NCBI RefSeq assembly: GCF_010974945.1
Contig: NZ_JAAIVB010000036.1
Coordinates: 45,748-109,747 of the forward strand
Source: Noviherbaspirillum galbum
GTDB lineage: Bacteria > Pseudomonadota > Gammaproteobacteria > Burkholderiales > Burkholderiaceae_D
Length of the DNA stretch: 64,000 bases
Direction of reading: 5' to 3'
A program made the translations under genes and the position numbers. Positions 46,729 to 56,919 of the stretch are shown here, piece after piece; position 1 is the first letter of the stretch, and the number at the start of each line of letters is the position of its first letter. The notes beneath the pieces are model-generated. The model was given only the letters and a program-made list of their open reading frames with translations, did not search any database and was not told the origin of the DNA.

Positions 46729-47056
46729 GGCTTTCCTTTGCGGTTTCCTGAACTACCCATCCAAGATAGGCAGGCAAACCGGCGGTGACTGGCATGGCGA
46801 TCAGTTCGGGAACCTCGTAGGGATGCAGGGCCTGGATCGCGGCTTGCAATTCGTCGTAGCGCGCGGCGCTGGTCTTGATGAGCAGCGGGATCTCGGTTGC
46901 TTCCTCGAGCTCGCCATCCCAGCGGTACAGCGAATGAACGGCAGGCAAGATGTTGACACAAGCGGCGAGCTTTTGCTCCACGAGATGGCGGGCAATGCGC
47001 TGGGCCGTGGCCTGGTCGGGAACATTGGTGACGACCGCGAGGATCTGGTGTTCCAT
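46721..47056 (-). CDS. cutA: Divalent-cation tolerance protein CutA
   Basis: A 111-residue trimeric PII-like protein. The conserved ACVNILPAVHSLYRWDGELE and TSAARYDELQAAIQALHPYE, followed by VPELIAMPV, are diagnostic. The role in copper tolerance is historical and its true biochemical function is unsettled. It precedes dsbD with an 8-bp overlap; in E. coli cutA and dsbD are also adjacent, which supports both assignments. Confidence 0.95.
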   Translation of the reverse strand: MEHQILAVVTNVPDQATAQRIARHLVEQKLAACVNILPAVHSLYRWDGELEEATEIPLLIKTSAARYDELQAAIQALHPYEVPELIAMPVTAGLPAYLGWVVQETAKESHV

Positions 47057-47086
47057 GGGGGATCCGGGTGGAAGATGGCGATGCGT

Positions 47087-47872
47087 TTACTTTAGCAAAC
47101 GGCGGCGCGTCAGGAGCGTGGCGGCATAGAATCCGGCGACGCAATAGACGGCAAGAATGGCAAGATCGCGCGCCGGATGCGCCGGAACGCCGCCCAGGAT
47201 GAGGGGCCGCACCAGCTGGATGGCGGCATTCAGCGGCAGCACCGAGGCAATCGCCTGCAGCCAGCCGGGAAGCTGCGCCGTCGGGTAATAGACGCCGGAA
47301 AGAAAGGTCATCGGCGTCAGGACCAGCGTGAAGTAGTAGGTGAAGAAATCGTAGCCGCGGGCGATCGCATTCACGATCAGCCCCAGGGAGGCGAACGTCA
47401 TGCCGATGAAGAACAAGATGGGCGGCAACAGAAGGATGGCTGGATGCAGTCCGATGCCGAGCATGAAAATCACCAGCAGGATGGCGACGCCGGAAAACAG
47501 CGACTTGGTGGCGGCCCACAGCATTTCCGCCAGAACCACGTCGTCGAGGTCGAGTGGCGCGTTCAGCAGCGCTTCCCAGGTCCGCTGCACGTGCATGCGG
47601 GAAAAGGCCGAGTACAGCGTCTCGAACGACGCGGCCATCATGACGGACATGCAGATCGAGCCGGATGCCAGGAATTGGATGTAGGGAATGCCATCGATCT
47701 GGCGCAGCAGGCTGCCGAGGCCATACCCGAAGGCCACCAGGGTGATCAGCGGTTCGGCGATGTTGCCCAGGACGCTGGCGACGGCCAGTTTTTTCCATAC
47801 GAGAAAGTTGCGTCGCCAGATCGGAAAGAAACGCCGGGAAAACCGCGGTGGGGTCGAATCGAAGGCAGCCAT
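47087..47872 (-). CDS. ABC-2 type transporter permease, NodJ-like
   Basis: A 261-residue inner-membrane permease with about six transmembrane helices. Family-typical stretches are RRNFLVWKKLAVASVLGNIA, then EPLITLVAFGYGLGSL, and SFETLYSAFSRMHVQRTWEA. These closely resemble NodJ-type permeases. It follows its ATPase gene with a 1-bp gap. Despite the similarity, the context gives no sign of lipochitooligosaccharide export; the substrate is unknown, and a glycolipid or polysaccharide is one possibility. Confidence 0.9.
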   Translation of the reverse strand: MAAFDSTPPRFSRRFFPIWRRNFLVWKKLAVASVLGNIAEPLITLVAFGYGLGSLLRQIDGIPYIQFLASGSICMSVMMAASFETLYSAFSRMHVQRTWEALLNAPLDLDDVVLAEMLWAATKSLFSGVAILLVIFMLGIGLHPAILLLPPILFFIGMTFASLGLIVNAIARGYDFFTYYFTLVLTPMTFLSGVYYPTAQLPGWLQAIASVLPLNAAIQLVRPLILGGVPAHPARDLAILAVYCVAGFYAATLLTRRRLLK

Positions 47873-47873
47873 G

Positions 47874-48806
47874 TCAGTCTCGCATTTCCCGGCCGGTGAG
47901 CTTGAGGAAAAGATCCTCCAGGTTCGCCGGACGATGCAGGTAACGCACTTCGCGCGCCTGGTGCAGGCTGTCGAGCAGCGGCTTGGCATCGTTGGTGTAC
48001 GCGAACACGGTCTCGCCGCTGATCTCCAGGCGGGCCGCGAGACGCCGGCCGCTGCCCTCCGCCCAGGCCATGGCATTGTCGCCATACACTTCCACGACCT
48101 CGGACTCGATGTGCCTGGCGATCAGGTCGCGCGGCGATCCTTCGGCGATCATCTTGCCGTGGTCGATGACCGCGAGGCGGTCGCACAGGCGTTCAGCCTC
48201 ATCCATGAAGTGGGTGGTCAGCACGATCGTCTTGCCGGCGTTGAGCAGGCTTTTCAACCGGTCCCAGATCATGTGTCTCGCTTGGGGATCGAGGCCGGTG
48301 GTCGGCTCATCCATGAAGATCAGGTCGGGGTCGTTGACGAGCGCGCGCGCCAGCGTCAGGCGGCGCTTCATGCCACCCGACAGCTCACCGATCGGCGAAT
48401 CGCCTTTTGCGGAGAGGTTTGCGAAGTCGAGCAGCATCGGGATGCGATCGCGGATCGCCTGCTCGCTCATGCCGAAATAGCGGCCGAACACGAGCAGGTT
48501 TTCCGTCACGGTAAAGTCGGGATCCAGGTTGTCCGCCTGCGGAACCACGCCAACCCGCATGCGGGCACGGCGGGCCTCTTTCGGAATGGGATGTCCAACC
48601 AACACGATGTCGCCGCCGTCCGGCGTGGTCAATCCCAGGCAAAGCCGTAAGGTCGTCGTCTTGCCTGCCCCGTTGGGACCGAGCAGGCCGTAGCATTCGC
48701 CCGCACGCAAGGTGAAGCTGATGCCGTCGACCACGGTTGCCCGCGCTTCGCCGGTCCCGTAGGTCTTCTGCAGATTCCGCACGGATAGAATGCCAGGTTC
48801 TTTCAT
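47874..48806 (-). CDS. ABC transporter ATP-binding protein, NodI-like
   Basis: A 310-residue ATPase that powers the permease encoded next. Walker A is [16 protein letters not shown], the signature is [16 protein letters not shown], Walker B is [20 protein letters not shown], and the switch histidine is in [15 protein letters not shown]. The wording is very close to NodI. The ATG at 48806 (MKEPG) begins where domain similarity starts; the frame stays open upstream without family resemblance. The ribosome-binding site is weak. Confidence 0.92.
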   Translation of the reverse strand: MKEPGILSVRNLQKTYGTGEARATVVDGISFTLRAGECYGLLGPNGAGKTTTLRLCLGLTTPDGGDIVLVGHPIPKEARRARMRVGVVPQADNLDPDFTVTENLLVFGRYFGMSEQAIRDRIPMLLDFANLSAKGDSPIGELSGGMKRRLTLARALVNDPDLIFMDEPTTGLDPQARHMIWDRLKSLLNAGKTIVLTTHFMDEAERLCDRLAVIDHGKMIAEGSPRDLIARHIESEVVEVYGDNAMAWAEGSGRRLAARLEISGETVFAYTNDAKPLLDSLHQAREVRYLHRPANLEDLFLKLTGREMRD

Positions 48807-48980
48807 GCCTGATTCATGCCTGCCTTTTATGCTTGCCTTATGGCTGTTGACGCTGAAGGAGAGCGTGCGCCCGAGTCGATCATGCTTCCATCTTGCCACA
48901 ATCGACGGGATCGGGGATTGAGCTCGCTTTTCCGCTCGAATCTTGTTCGGGGATCTCATGCGGGCCGACTTGTTAAGTCG

Positions 48981-49007
48981 AAAAAAAAGCCAGGCAATTG
49001 CCTGGCT
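48981..49007 (-). terminator. Terminator of the ribosomal protein block after rplQ
   Basis: On the minus strand AGCCAGGCAA and TTGCCTGGCT form a near-perfect stem followed by eight U, 20 bp after the rplQ stop codon. This is a strong intrinsic terminator. Confidence 0.92.
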
Positions 49008-49026
49008 CGGGATGACGCTTTCTTGC

Positions 49027-49422
49027 TTATTCTGCGGTTGCGACTTCTGCTTCGTTGCTGATTTCCGGACGGTCAACCAGCTCGACGAATGCCATCGGCG
49101 CGTTGTCGCCCTGACGGAAACCCATCTTCAGGATACGCAGGTAGCCGCCATTGCGAGCGGCATAACGTGGACCCAGCTCGCCGAACAGCTTGGTGACGAT
49201 TTCACGGTCACGCAGACGGCTGAATGCGAGGCGCTTGTTGGCGACGGTGTCGCTCTTGCCCAGCGTGATCATCGGTTCGACCATGCGACGCAGTTCCTTT
49301 GCTTTCGGCAGGGTGGTCTTGATGGCTTCATGACGCAGCAGGGAAACGGTCATGTTGCGCAGCATGGCGAGACGGTGGGAGGATGTACGGTTCAGCTTAC
49401 GGAGGCCGTGACGATGACGCAT
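49027..49422 (-). CDS. rplQ: Large ribosomal subunit protein L17
   Basis: A 131-residue ribosomal protein, the last gene of the alpha operon. It starts [20 protein letters not shown], the invariant family N-terminus, at the ATG 49422 preceded by AAAGGAA. The C-terminal tail [11 protein letters not shown] is a variable extension. The spacer from rpoA is unusually long (229 bp) and contains hairpins. Confidence 0.97.
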   Translation of the reverse strand: MRHRHGLRKLNRTSSHRLAMLRNMTVSLLRHEAIKTTLPKAKELRRMVEPMITLGKSDTVANKRLAFSRLRDREIVTKLFGELGPRYAARNGGYLRILKMGFRQGDNAPMAFVELVDRPEISNEAEVATAE

Positions 49423-49532
49423 GATGATTCCTTTCAGTTTGAGTTTGGATCCAGCTCTTCTATCGATCAGTTCAACTGAGCGCGGGCCGGTAAGGTATGT
49501 TGATAAAACGAACAACGATAGTGAAACAGCGA

Positions 49533-49637
49533 CGGCAGCGGACTTGCTGCCGCGCAGAAGGCCGTGATTTTACACGAACTTCAGCTCCGAGCTTGGTGTT
49601 CATCCCGAAACCGGCCTGACGGTCGCTTCGGGATGAA
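49533..49637. repeat. Hairpins in the rpoA-rplQ spacer
   Basis: CGGCAGC/GCTGCCG at 49533-49552 is a 7-bp stem. TTCATCCCGAA at 49599-49609 pairs perfectly with TTCGGGATGAA at 49627-49637, with an inner ACCG/CGGT stem in the loop. Neither has a U-tract on the minus strand, so they look like mRNA structure or processing sites rather than terminators. Confidence 0.6.
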
Positions 49638-49651
49638 AAGAAGCCAGGAAA

Positions 49652-50629
49652 TTACTTCTCGAGACCGGCGGGCGGCCAGTTTTCCAGCTTCATGCCAAGC
49701 GTCAAGCCACGCGACGCAAGCACTTCCTTGATTTCGTTAAGCGACTTGCGGCCGAGATTCGGCGTCTTGAGCAGCTCGTTCTCGCTGCGCTGGATCAGGT
49801 CGCCAATGTAGTAGATGTTTTCCGCTTTGAGGCAGTTGGCCGAGCGGACGGTGAGTTCGAGGTCGTCCACCGGGCGCAGAAGGATCGGATCGACTGCCGG
49901 CGCGCGAGACGGTGCCTCGGCTGCCGCTTCGGTCCCCTCCAGCGCTGCAAACACGTTCAACTGGTCGACCAGCACGCGCGCCGATTGACGGATTGCCTCT
50001 TCCGGGGAGATCACGCCGTTCGTCTCGATGTTCATGACCAGCTTGTCCAGGTCGGTACGCTGCTCGACGCGGGCGGATTCGACGGCATAGGAAACCCGGC
50101 GAACCGGCGAGAACGACGCATCGAGAATGATGCGTCCGATGGTCTTGTTGGCGTCTTCGGACAGGCGGCGCACGTTACCGGGAACGTAACCACGGCCCTT
50201 TTCCACCTTGATCTGCATGTCCAGCTTGCCGCCAGCGGTAAGATGGGCAATCACGTGTTCCGGGTTGATCAATTCCACGTCATGGGGCAGATCGATGTCG
50301 GATGCGCTAACGGCGCCTTCACCTTCCTTCTTCAGGGTCAGCGTCACTTCGTCACGGTTGTGCAGCTTGAACACCACGCCTTTGAGGTTCAGGAGGATGT
50401 CGACCACGTCTTCCTGAACACCGTCCAGGGAGGAGTACTCGTGCACGACACCGGCAATGGTGACTTCGGTGGGCGCGTAGCCAACCATCGAAGAAAGCAG
50501 CACGCGGCGAAGCGCGTTGCCGAGCGTATGGCCGTAACCACGCTCGAACGGCTCCATGACCACTTTGGCATGTCCTGCGCCAAGTGCTTCGACTTCGATG
50601 ATACGGGGCTTCAACAGGCTGTTTTGCAT
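49652..50629 (-). CDS. rpoA: RNA polymerase alpha subunit
   Basis: A 325-residue subunit that nucleates RNA polymerase assembly and contacts upstream promoter elements and activators. The N-terminal domain has [20 protein letters not shown]; the C-terminal domain has [20 protein letters not shown] and [26 protein letters not shown] lies before the ATG at 50629. An intrinsic terminator-like structure precedes the gene, after rpsD. Confidence 0.98.
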   Translation of the reverse strand: MQNSLLKPRIIEVEALGAGHAKVVMEPFERGYGHTLGNALRRVLLSSMVGYAPTEVTIAGVVHEYSSLDGVQEDVVDILLNLKGVVFKLHNRDEVTLTLKKEGEGAVSASDIDLPHDVELINPEHVIAHLTAGGKLDMQIKVEKGRGYVPGNVRRLSEDANKTIGRIILDASFSPVRRVSYAVESARVEQRTDLDKLVMNIETNGVISPEEAIRQSARVLVDQLNVFAALEGTEAAAEAPSRAPAVDPILLRPVDDLELTVRSANCLKAENIYYIGDLIQRSENELLKTPNLGRKSLNEIKEVLASRGLTLGMKLENWPPAGLEK

Positions 50630-50686
50630 TTAATGTCCTTTTCAATACCCTCGGCTCGTTACACCGATAAGGCTGATGGCATTACG

Positions 50687-50711
50687 AAAAAACCCGCATC
50701 AGTGATGCGGG
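50687..50711 (-). terminator. Intrinsic terminator/attenuator between rpsD and rpoA
   Basis: On the minus strand CCCGCATCA and TGATGCGGG form a stem followed by TTTTTT, 17 bp after the rpsD stop codon and inside the alpha operon. It should stop a fraction of transcripts before rpoA. Confidence 0.82.
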
Positions 50712-50727
50712 CGGGGGAACGGGAAGA

Positions 50728-51351
50728 TTAGCGGGAATACAATTCGACGATCAACGATTCGTTGACGTCGTTGGCGATTTCGGTGCGATCCGGCAGCGCC
50801 TTGAAGGTGCCTTCCATCTTCTTCGCATCGACAGCAACCCACGACGGCATGCCGCCTTGTTCAGCCAGCGACAGCGCCTCGACGATGCGCGCCTGTTTCT
50901 TTGCCTTCTCGCGCACTGCAACGACGTCACCCGGCTTGACCTGATAGGAAGCGATGTTGACGACCTGACCGTTCACGGTCAGTGCTTTGTGGCTGACGAG
51001 TTGGCGAGCTTCTGCGCGGGTGGAACCGAAACCCATGCGATATGCCACGTTGTCGAGACGGCTCTCAAGCAGCTTCAGCAGGTTTTCGCCGGTGTTGCCC
51101 TTGCGGCGATCTGCTTCAGCGAAATAGCGGCGGAACTGACGCTCCAGGATACCGTACATGCGCTTGACCTTTTGCTTCTCACGGAGCTGGTTGCCGTAGT
51201 CGGAGGTACGGGCACCGGAGGTACGGCCATGTTGGCCAGGCTTGGAATCGAGCTTGCACTTGGAGTCGAGCGAACGGCGTGCGCTCTTCAGGAACAGGTC
51301 GGTGCCTTCACGGCGGGAAAGCTTTGCTTTGGGTCCGATATAACGTGCCAC
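50728..51351 (-). CDS. rpsD: Small ribosomal subunit protein S4, GTG start
   Basis: A 207-residue primary 16S rRNA-binding protein. The frame is open upstream, but the family start [20 protein letters not shown] begins at a GTG (51351) with AAGGAAA just ahead. The S4 RNA-binding domain is [20 protein letters not shown], then [12 protein letters not shown]4 represses the alpha operon in E. coli; whether it does so here is unknown. Confidence 0.97.
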   Translation of the reverse strand: MARYIGPKAKLSRREGTDLFLKSARRSLDSKCKLDSKPGQHGRTSGARTSDYGNQLREKQKVKRMYGILERQFRRYFAEADRRKGNTGENLLKLLESRLDNVAYRMGFGSTRAEARQLVSHKALTVNGQVVNIASYQVKPGDVVAVREKAKKQARIVEALSLAEQGGMPSWVAVDAKKMEGTFKALPDRTEIANDVNESLIVELYSR

Positions 51352-51443
51352 GGAAATTTCCTTTACTTGATGACGCCTCAACCAAACTAATGAAAGTTTG
51401 TAGGCGCTAGTCTGACCCGTTTGGCCAGACAGTGGGCTTAAGA

Positions 51444-51470
51444 ACAAAACCCGCCAAGGTCATTGGCGGG
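51444..51470 (-). terminator. Intrinsic terminator/attenuator between rpsK and rpsD
   Basis: On the minus strand CCCGCCAA and TTGGCGGG form an 8-bp stem with a 5-nt loop, followed by TTTTGTT. It lies 30 bp after the rpsK stop codon, inside the alpha operon. Confidence 0.78.
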
Positions 51471-51500
51471 TAGCTTGCTACGAGAAACGACCGCGCGCGA

Positions 51501-51905
51501 TTAGATGCGGCGACGCTTCGGGGGACGGCAACCGTTGTGCGGAACGGGTGTTACGTCCTGGATCAGGGTGATCTTGATACCAAGGTTGTTCAGCGCACGA
51601 ACGGCAGACTCACGGCCAGGGCCGGGGCCCTTGATCCGTACTTCCAGATTCTTGACGCCGCACTCTTGAGCGACACGACCAGCGGATTCCGCAGCGACCT
51701 GCGCAGCGAACGGGGTCGACTTACGGGAACCCTTGAAGCCGGCACCACCGGAAGTTGCCCAGGACAGGGCGTTACCTTGACGGTCAGTAATCGTGATGAT
51801 GGTGTTGTTGAAGGAGGCATGGATATGCGCGATGCCTTCAGCAACGTTCTTTTTGACTTTCTTGCGCACGCGAGCTGCTGCGGCGTTGTTCGGGGCTTTT
51901 GCCAT
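51501..51905 (-). CDS. rpsK: Small ribosomal subunit protein S11
   Basis: A 134-residue protein of the 30S platform. [20 protein letters not shown] and the C-terminal [18 protein letters not shown] are invariant family features. It follows rpsM by 40 bp and is separated from rpsD by a terminator-like hairpin. Confidence 0.98.
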   Translation of the reverse strand: MAKAPNNAAAARVRKKVKKNVAEGIAHIHASFNNTIITITDRQGNALSWATSGGAGFKGSRKSTPFAAQVAAESAGRVAQECGVKNLEVRIKGPGPGRESAVRALNNLGIKITLIQDVTPVPHNGCRPPKRRRI

Positions 51906-51945
51906 GATTTATCCTTGGATGCGACTACAGTTCTAATGCACTGAA

Positions 51946-52311
51946 TTACTTCTTCAGCGAGGCTGCTGCCTTGCGCGGCCCCTTGCGCGTACGTGCATTG
52001 GTGCGGGTACGCTGTCCACGGACGGGCAAACCTTTACGGTGACGCAGTCCACGGTAAGAACCGAGGTCCATCAGACGCTTGATGCTCATCGAAACTTCAC
52101 GACGCAGGTCACCCTCAACGACAAACTTGCCGATAGCGTCGCGCAGTTTTTCCAGTTCGTTATCGTCCAGATCCTTGACTTTCTTGGTGGTCGAAACCCC
52201 AGTCTGGTCGCAAATCTGCTGTGCGCGTGGACGGCCGATACCATAGATGGCAGTCAAGCCAATCACGGTGTGCTGGTGGTTGGGGATGTTGACCCCTGCA
52301 ATACGTGCCAT
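51946..52311 (-). CDS. rpsM: Small ribosomal subunit protein S13
   Basis: A 121-residue 30S head protein contacting the P-site tRNA through its C-terminal tail. It starts [20 protein letters not shown] and ends in the basic [20 protein letters not shown], the normal S13 layout. It is the first gene of the alpha group, 27 bp after rpmJ. Confidence 0.98.
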   Translation of the reverse strand: MARIAGVNIPNHQHTVIGLTAIYGIGRPRAQQICDQTGVSTTKKVKDLDDNELEKLRDAIGKFVVEGDLRREVSMSIKRLMDLGSYRGLRHRKGLPVRGQRTRTNARTRKGPRKAAASLKK

Positions 52312-52338
52312 TCGTTATTCCTCGATCAATAACGTTAA

Positions 52339-52452
52339 TTAACCTTGGCGCTGTTTATGACGCGGCTCGGTGCAGATGACACGAACGACGCCTTTGCGCT
52401 TGATGATCTTACAGTTGCGGCAGATCCGCTTTACTGATGCGAGCACTTTCAT
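52339..52452 (-). CDS. rpmJ: Large ribosomal subunit protein L36
   Basis: A 37-residue protein read directly from the sequence: it begins [14 protein letters not shown] and ends in EPRHKQRQG. The CX2C pair, a third cysteine (VICTEPRH) and the histidine form a zinc-ribbon, so this is the zinc-binding L36 version. It lies between infA and rpsM as usual. Confidence 0.96.
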   Translation of the reverse strand: MKVLASVKRICRNCKIIKRKGVVRVICTEPRHKQRQG

Positions 52453-52483
52453 TTTTGCCCTCTTTCTAACAGTTCTAGTTACT

Positions 52484-52702
52484 TTACTTTGTACGGAACA
52501 CGATGCGTGCCCGGCTCAAATCATAGGGTGTCAATTCCACCGTCACCTTATCGCCAGGCAAGATACGGATATAGTTCATTCGCATCTTGCCGGAAATATG
52601 CCCGAGGACTACATGCCCGTTTTCCAACTTGACCCGAAAGGTCGCATTCGGAAGATTCTCGAGAATCTCACCCTGCATCTGGATTACGTCGTCTTTTGCC
52701 AT
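52484..52702 (-). CDS. infA: Translation initiation factor IF-1
   Basis: A 72-residue OB-fold factor that occupies the A site during initiation. [20 protein letters not shown] and [20 protein letters not shown] are diagnostic. The start at 52702 fits the family; the frame extends upstream into the end of secY without similarity. Location between secY and rpmJ is typical of Burkholderiales. Confidence 0.97.
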   Translation of the reverse strand: MAKDDVIQMQGEILENLPNATFRVKLENGHVVLGHISGKMRMNYIRILPGDKVTVELTPYDLSRARIVFRTK

Positions 52703-52739
52703 GCGGTCTCTATCTTCTTTCCTACCCGGGATTTCCTGG

Positions 52740-54071
52740 TCAGCGACCGGGAACACCACCTTTGAAGTTGGCTTTGCGTAGCAGCGATTCGTACTGCTGC
52801 GACATCACATAGTTTTGTACTTGTGCCATGAAGTCCATCGTCACAACCACGATGATCAGCAGCGAGGTCCCACCAAAATAGAACGGGACTTTCCACTTGG
52901 CGATCAGGAACTCGGGCAGCAAACATACCAGAGTGATATAGACCGCTCCAGCCAAGGTCAGTCGCATCAATATCTTGTCGATATACCGCGCGGTCTGGTC
53001 ACCTGGTCGAATACCTGGGACGAACGCACCGCTTTTCTTCAGATTGTCAGCCGTCTCTTTGCTGTTGAACACCAGTGCAGTGTAGAAAAAGCAGAAGAAC
53101 ACGATGGCAATCGCATAGAGCAGCGCATGAATCGGCTCGCCGGGCGCCAACGATGCAGCAAGATCCTTCAAGAAGCGTACGAACCCGTTGCTGGTATCAC
53201 CCGAGGTGAACCAACTGGTGATCGTTGCCGGGAACAGAATGATCGACGATGCAAAAATCGGCGGAATCACGCCTGCCATGTTCAGCTTCAGCGGCAGATG
53301 ACTACTTTGGCCACCGTAGATCTTGTTACCGACCTGACGCTTTGCATAGTTGACCAGGATCTTCCTTTGGCCGCGTTCGATGAACACGACGAGGAAGGTC
53401 ACCGCAGCAACGATCAGACAAATCAGAATCGCGGCAATTGGTCCCATCGACCCCGTCCTCACCAGCTCGAACAAGCCGCCGATTGCATTCGGCAGACCCG
53501 CTGCGATACCTGCAAAGATGATGATCGAGATACCGTTGCCAAGACCACGCTCGGTGATCTGTTCACCAAGCCACATCAGGAACATCGTGCCGGTCACCAG
53601 CGTTACCACCGTCGTAAAACGGAACGCGAGACCAGGATCAATCACCAATCCAGCCTGAGACTCCAGTGCGACACCAATACCTAGCGCCTGAAAAACAGCA
53701 AGTGCCAGCGTACCGTAACGTGTGTACTGCGTGATCTTGCGGCGTCCAGCTTCGCCTTCCTTCTTCAGCGCCTCCAATTGCGGAGACACGATGGACAGCA
53801 ACTGCATGATGATCGATGCCGAGATATACGGCATGATCCCCAACGCAAATATCGTGAACCTAGACAGCGCACCACCGGAGAACATATTGAACATTCCCAG
53901 GATGCCGCCCTGATTTTGCTTGAAGAGCTGTGACAGCTGGTTAGGATCAATACCGGGAACAGGAATATGCGCTCCTATCCGGTACACCACCAATGCAGCA
54001 AGCAGAAACCACAAACGGCCCCATGGAAAGCCACTTGCTGCACCCTTAGCGAGTTGCGGAGTTGTCGCCAA
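52740..54071 (-). CDS. secY: Protein translocase subunit SecY, TTG start
   Basis: A 443-residue ten-helix channel protein of the Sec translocon. Plug and gate regions ([20 protein letters not shown], then [12 protein letters not shown]) and cytoplasmic loops with [20 protein letters not shown] are typical. The first codon is TTG at 54071: TAA lies immediately upstream in frame, GGAGC precedes it by about 6 nt, and the next residues (ATTPQLAKG) are family-like. It follows rplO by 25 bp. Confidence 0.96.
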   Translation of the reverse strand: MATTPQLAKGAASGFPWGRLWFLLAALVVYRIGAHIPVPGIDPNQLSQLFKQNQGGILGMFNMFSGGALSRFTIFALGIMPYISASIIMQLLSIVSPQLEALKKEGEAGRRKITQYTRYGTLALAVFQALGIGVALESQAGLVIDPGLAFRFTTVVTLVTGTMFLMWLGEQITERGLGNGISIIIFAGIAAGLPNAIGGLFELVRTGSMGPIAAILICLIVAAVTFLVVFIERGQRKILVNYAKRQVGNKIYGGQSSHLPLKLNMAGVIPPIFASSIILFPATITSWFTSGDTSNGFVRFLKDLAASLAPGEPIHALLYAIAIVFFCFFYTALVFNSKETADNLKKSGAFVPGIRPGDQTARYIDKILMRLTLAGAVYITLVCLLPEFLIAKWKVPFYFGGTSLLIIVVVTMDFMAQVQNYVMSQQYESLLRKANFKGGVPGR

Positions 54072-54096
54072 TTATTGCTCCGTACTAATCGATTGC

Positions 54097-54528
54097 TTAA
54101 GCAATCGTACCGCCGGCTGCTTCGATAGCGGCCTTCGCACCCTTTGTTGCGACCACGCCCTTGACGGAAATCTTCTTAGTGATTTCACCGGACTTGATAA
54201 CGCGAACAAACCGTGCCAATTCCGGAACGAGTCCGGCTTGTTTCAATGCCAGCAGGTCAACTTCCGCCACGGGCAACTTGTCCAAGTCAGCGAGACGAAC
54301 TTCTGCCTTGAAAGGCGTTGCCAGCGACTTGAAGCCACGCTTCGGCAAGCGGCGTTGCAAAGGCATTTGACCGCCTTCGAAGCCGACCTTGTGGAAACCG
54401 CCGGAACGGGATTTTTGACCTTTGTGTCCACGGCCGGCGGTCTTGCCCAAGCCTGAACCGATGCCACGGCCGACGCGGCGTTTCGCATGCTTTGCGCCGT
54501 CAGCCGGTTGAATAGTGTTCAATTCCAT
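54097..54528 (-). CDS. rplO: Large ribosomal subunit protein L15
   Basis: A 143-residue protein starting [20 protein letters not shown] with the Gly/Lys/Arg-rich [20 protein letters not shown], a clear L15 signature. It lies between rpmD and secY in the spc group. Confidence 0.98.
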   Translation of the reverse strand: MELNTIQPADGAKHAKRRVGRGIGSGLGKTAGRGHKGQKSRSGGFHKVGFEGGQMPLQRRLPKRGFKSLATPFKAEVRLADLDKLPVAEVDLLALKQAGLVPELARFVRVIKSGEITKKISVKGVVATKGAKAAIEAAGGTIA

Positions 54529-54555
54529 GATTTTCTCCGCTCGTAAAGCAAGGCT

Positions 54556-54735
54556 TTACGAAACCACCTTCACGAGATAGGAAACTTTATTGATCATGCC
54601 GCGCACTGCCGGCGTGTCCTGCAGTTCCGACACCGAATTCGTACGGCGCAGTCCGAGACCACGTACGGTTGCACGGTGATCCTGACGGGTACCAATCAGG
54701 CCCTTGACCAGCTTGACTTTAATCGTGTTTGCCAT
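54556..54735 (-). CDS. rpmD: Large ribosomal subunit protein L30
   Basis: A 59-residue protein read from the sequence, beginning [16 protein letters not shown] and containing [20 protein letters not shown] and VRGMINKV, the complete L30 pattern. It lies between rpsE (9 bp) and rplO (27 bp) as expected. Confidence 0.96.
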   Translation of the reverse strand: MANTIKVKLVKGLIGTRQDHRATVRGLGLRRTNSVSELQDTPAVRGMINKVSYLVKVVS

Positions 54736-54744
54736 GTCTTCACC

Positions 54745-55266
54745 TTAGCCCAGGATTTCTTCGACCGATTTGCCGCGCTTGGCTGCAATTTCGGACGGCG
54801 TGTTCATGTTGGCCAGACCGTTCAGGGTCGCACGAACCATGTTGTAAGGATTGGTGGATCCGTTGGATTTCGCGACGACGTTCGTGATGCCCATTACTTC
54901 GAAGATAGCACGCATCGGACCGCCGGCGATCACGCCAGTACCATCCTTTGCAGGCGAAATCATGACGGAAGACGCACCGTGCTTACCCGTGACAGTATGC
55001 TGAAGCGTACCGTTGCGCAGGGTTACCTTGATCATCTTCCGACGGGCTTCTTCCATCGCCTTTTGTACGGCCACCGGCACTTCTTTCGACTTACCCTTGC
55101 CCATACCGATACGGCCATCGCCGTCACCAACGACCACCAACGCGGCGAAACCCATGATGCGGCCACCCTTGACCACTTTGGTCACGCGGTTGACTGCGAT
55201 CATCTTTTCGCGCATGCCGTCGTCGCGCTCTTCGCCCTGGGGCGCCTTTGCTTGCATTTTTGCCAT
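54745..55266 (-). CDS. rpsE: Small ribosomal subunit protein S5
   Basis: A 173-residue protein important for decoding accuracy. The S5 motif [20 protein letters not shown] and the C-terminal [20 protein letters not shown] are present. The N-terminus carries a short charged stretch before the RNA-binding fold. It follows rplR by 12 bp. Confidence 0.98.
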   Translation of the reverse strand: MAKMQAKAPQGEERDDGMREKMIAVNRVTKVVKGGRIMGFAALVVVGDGDGRIGMGKGKSKEVPVAVQKAMEEARRKMIKVTLRNGTLQHTVTGKHGASSVMISPAKDGTGVIAGGPMRAIFEVMGITNVVAKSNGSTNPYNMVRATLNGLANMNTPSEIAAKRGKSVEEILG

Positions 55267-55278
55267 GACGATTATTCC

Positions 55279-55641
55279 TTAGAACTTCAAGCCAGCTTCG
55301 CGGGCTGCTTCTGCAACGGCTTTCACGCGACCGTGATAGCGGAAGCCGGAGCGATCAAATGCAACCTCGGTGATGCCAGCTTGCAGCGCTTTTTCTGCAA
55401 CGCGCTTTCCAACCAAGGCTGCAGCTGCAGCGTTTCCGCCTTTGCCCGACTGGCCAGCGAGCTGCTGCCGAACTTCTGCTTCGACTGTCGACGCAGATGC
55501 GAGCACTTTGGCGTCTGGGCCAATAATGTTCGCGTAGATGTGCATGTTCGTACGATGCACAGCGAGTCGGTTGACTTTGAGCTCTGCAATCTTGAGCCGG
55601 GTCTGCCTTGCGCGACGCAGACGCGATTGTTTCTTGTCCAT
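55279..55641 (-). CDS. rplR: Large ribosomal subunit protein L18
   Basis: A 120-residue 5S rRNA-binding protein starting [20 protein letters not shown]. Two tandem ATGs occur; the inner one at 55641 is chosen because AGGGG is 6 nt away and the product matches the family N-terminus. The C-terminus [20 protein letters not shown] is conserved. Confidence 0.97.
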   Translation of the reverse strand: MDKKQSRLRRARQTRLKIAELKVNRLAVHRTNMHIYANIIGPDAKVLASASTVEAEVRQQLAGQSGKGGNAAAAALVGKRVAEKALQAGITEVAFDRSGFRYHGRVKAVAEAAREAGLKF

Positions 55642-55652
55642 CATCGACCCCT

Positions 55653-56186
55653 TTACTTCTTCTTGGTTTCTTTGAGCGTAACCACTTCGTCCACATAGCG
55701 GACGCCCTTGCCTTTATACGGCTCGGGGCTGCGGTACGCACGAACTTCAGCGGCGGTCTGACCGACTTTTTGCTTGTCGACACCCTTGATGAGGATCTCG
55801 GTTTGCGTCGGAGTCTCGCACTTCACGCCAGCCGGCATCTGGTGAACGACCGGATGGGAGAAGCCGAGGGACAGGTTCAGCTTGTCGCCTTGCGCTTGTG
55901 CACGGAAGCCCACTCCTACCAGGGACAACTTCTTCTCAAAACCTTTGGTCACGCCAAAGACCATGTTATTCACCAGTGCACGCAACGTTCCGGACATGGC
56001 GTTCGCCTCACGGGACTCGTTTGCAGGGGTGAACAACAGAGTGTTATTTTCATTTACGACATTTACCAAGCCGTTGAGCGGCATGGAGAGGGCGCCAAGC
56101 GGGCCCTTGACAGAAATTCTGTCCGCAGCAATCGTGACTTCGACACCGGCCGGAAGTGCGATTGGCATTTTACCTACACGAGACAT
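55653..56186 (-). CDS. rplF: Large ribosomal subunit protein L6
   Basis: A 177-residue two-domain protein near the GTPase-associated centre. [20 protein letters not shown] and the C-terminal [20 protein letters not shown] are diagnostic. It lies between rpsH and rplR with short gaps. Confidence 0.98.
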   Translation of the reverse strand: MSRVGKMPIALPAGVEVTIAADRISVKGPLGALSMPLNGLVNVVNENNTLLFTPANESREANAMSGTLRALVNNMVFGVTKGFEKKLSLVGVGFRAQAQGDKLNLSLGFSHPVVHQMPAGVKCETPTQTEILIKGVDKQKVGQTAAEVRAYRSPEPYKGKGVRYVDEVVTLKETKKK

Positions 56187-56196
56187 CTTGCACTCC

Positions 56197-56592
56197 TTAG
56201 GCCACGTAGCAAATCACTTCGCCACCGACACCGGTAGCGCGCGCTTTGCGATCAGTCATTACGCCCTTGGGAGTGGACACGATAGCCACGCCAAGACCGT
56301 TCATTACCTGGGGAATGTCATTTTTCCCCTTGTAGATACGAAGACCAGGACGAGACACGCGCTCAAGGCGCTCGATGACCGGACGACCAGCGTAATACTT
56401 CAAACCGATCTTCAACTCAGCCTTACCCTCAGCTTCTGCCACGGCAAAATCTTCGATATAGCCTTCGTCTTTCAGCACCGTTGCAATCGCGACCTTCACT
56501 TTGGAAGACGGCATTGCCACCGTGGTTTTCTGGACGACTTGGGCGTTACGGATACGGGTCAGCATATCGGCGATAGGATCGCTCATACTCAT
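56197..56592 (-). CDS. rpsH: Small ribosomal subunit protein S8
   Basis: A 131-residue 16S rRNA-binding protein. [20 protein letters not shown] and the C-terminal [20 protein letters not shown] are conserved. In E. coli S8 represses the spc operon by binding near rplE; the corresponding site was not sought in detail here. Confidence 0.98.
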   Translation of the reverse strand: MSMSDPIADMLTRIRNAQVVQKTTVAMPSSKVKVAIATVLKDEGYIEDFAVAEAEGKAELKIGLKYYAGRPVIERLERVSRPGLRIYKGKNDIPQVMNGLGVAIVSTPKGVMTDRKARATGVGGEVICYVA

Positions 56593-56606
56593 TGCTTGTT
56601 CTCCTA

Positions 56607-56912
56607 TTACCAGCTTGCTTTAGTGATTCCCGGGATTTCACCACGCATGGCGATTTCACGGATCTTGGTACGTGCCAGACCAAACTTACGGAACGTCCCA
56701 CGCGGGCGACCAGTCAGTTTGCAGCGATTGCGCTGGCGAGTCGGGTTCGCATTACGCGGCAACGCCTGCAACTTCAGGCGCGCTTCGTAGCGCTCTTCTT
56801 CCGACTTGGTTTGGTCATCAATGATGGCCTTCAACTCAGCGCGCTTGCCTGCAAACTTTTTAACCAAGTCTGCGCGCTTTTGTTCACGGTTAATCAGTGC
56901 CAGTTTTGCCAT
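56607..56912 (-). CDS. rpsN: Small ribosomal subunit protein S14, zinc-independent form
   Basis: A 101-residue protein of the long form that lacks the CX2C zinc ribbon. [20 protein letters not shown] and [20 protein letters not shown] are diagnostic. It lies between rplE (7 bp) and rpsH (14 bp). Confidence 0.98.
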   Translation of the reverse strand: MAKLALINREQKRADLVKKFAGKRAELKAIIDDQTKSEEERYEARLKLQALPRNANPTRQRNRCKLTGRPRGTFRKFGLARTKIREIAMRGEIPGITKASW

Positions 56913-56919
56913 GGCATCC

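Noticed and set aside
47087..48806. A nodulation (NodIJ) export system
   Set aside because: Sequence similarity to NodI and NodJ is strong, but no nod biosynthesis genes or other symbiosis genes are present, and NodIJ-like exporters are common in non-symbiotic Burkholderiales.
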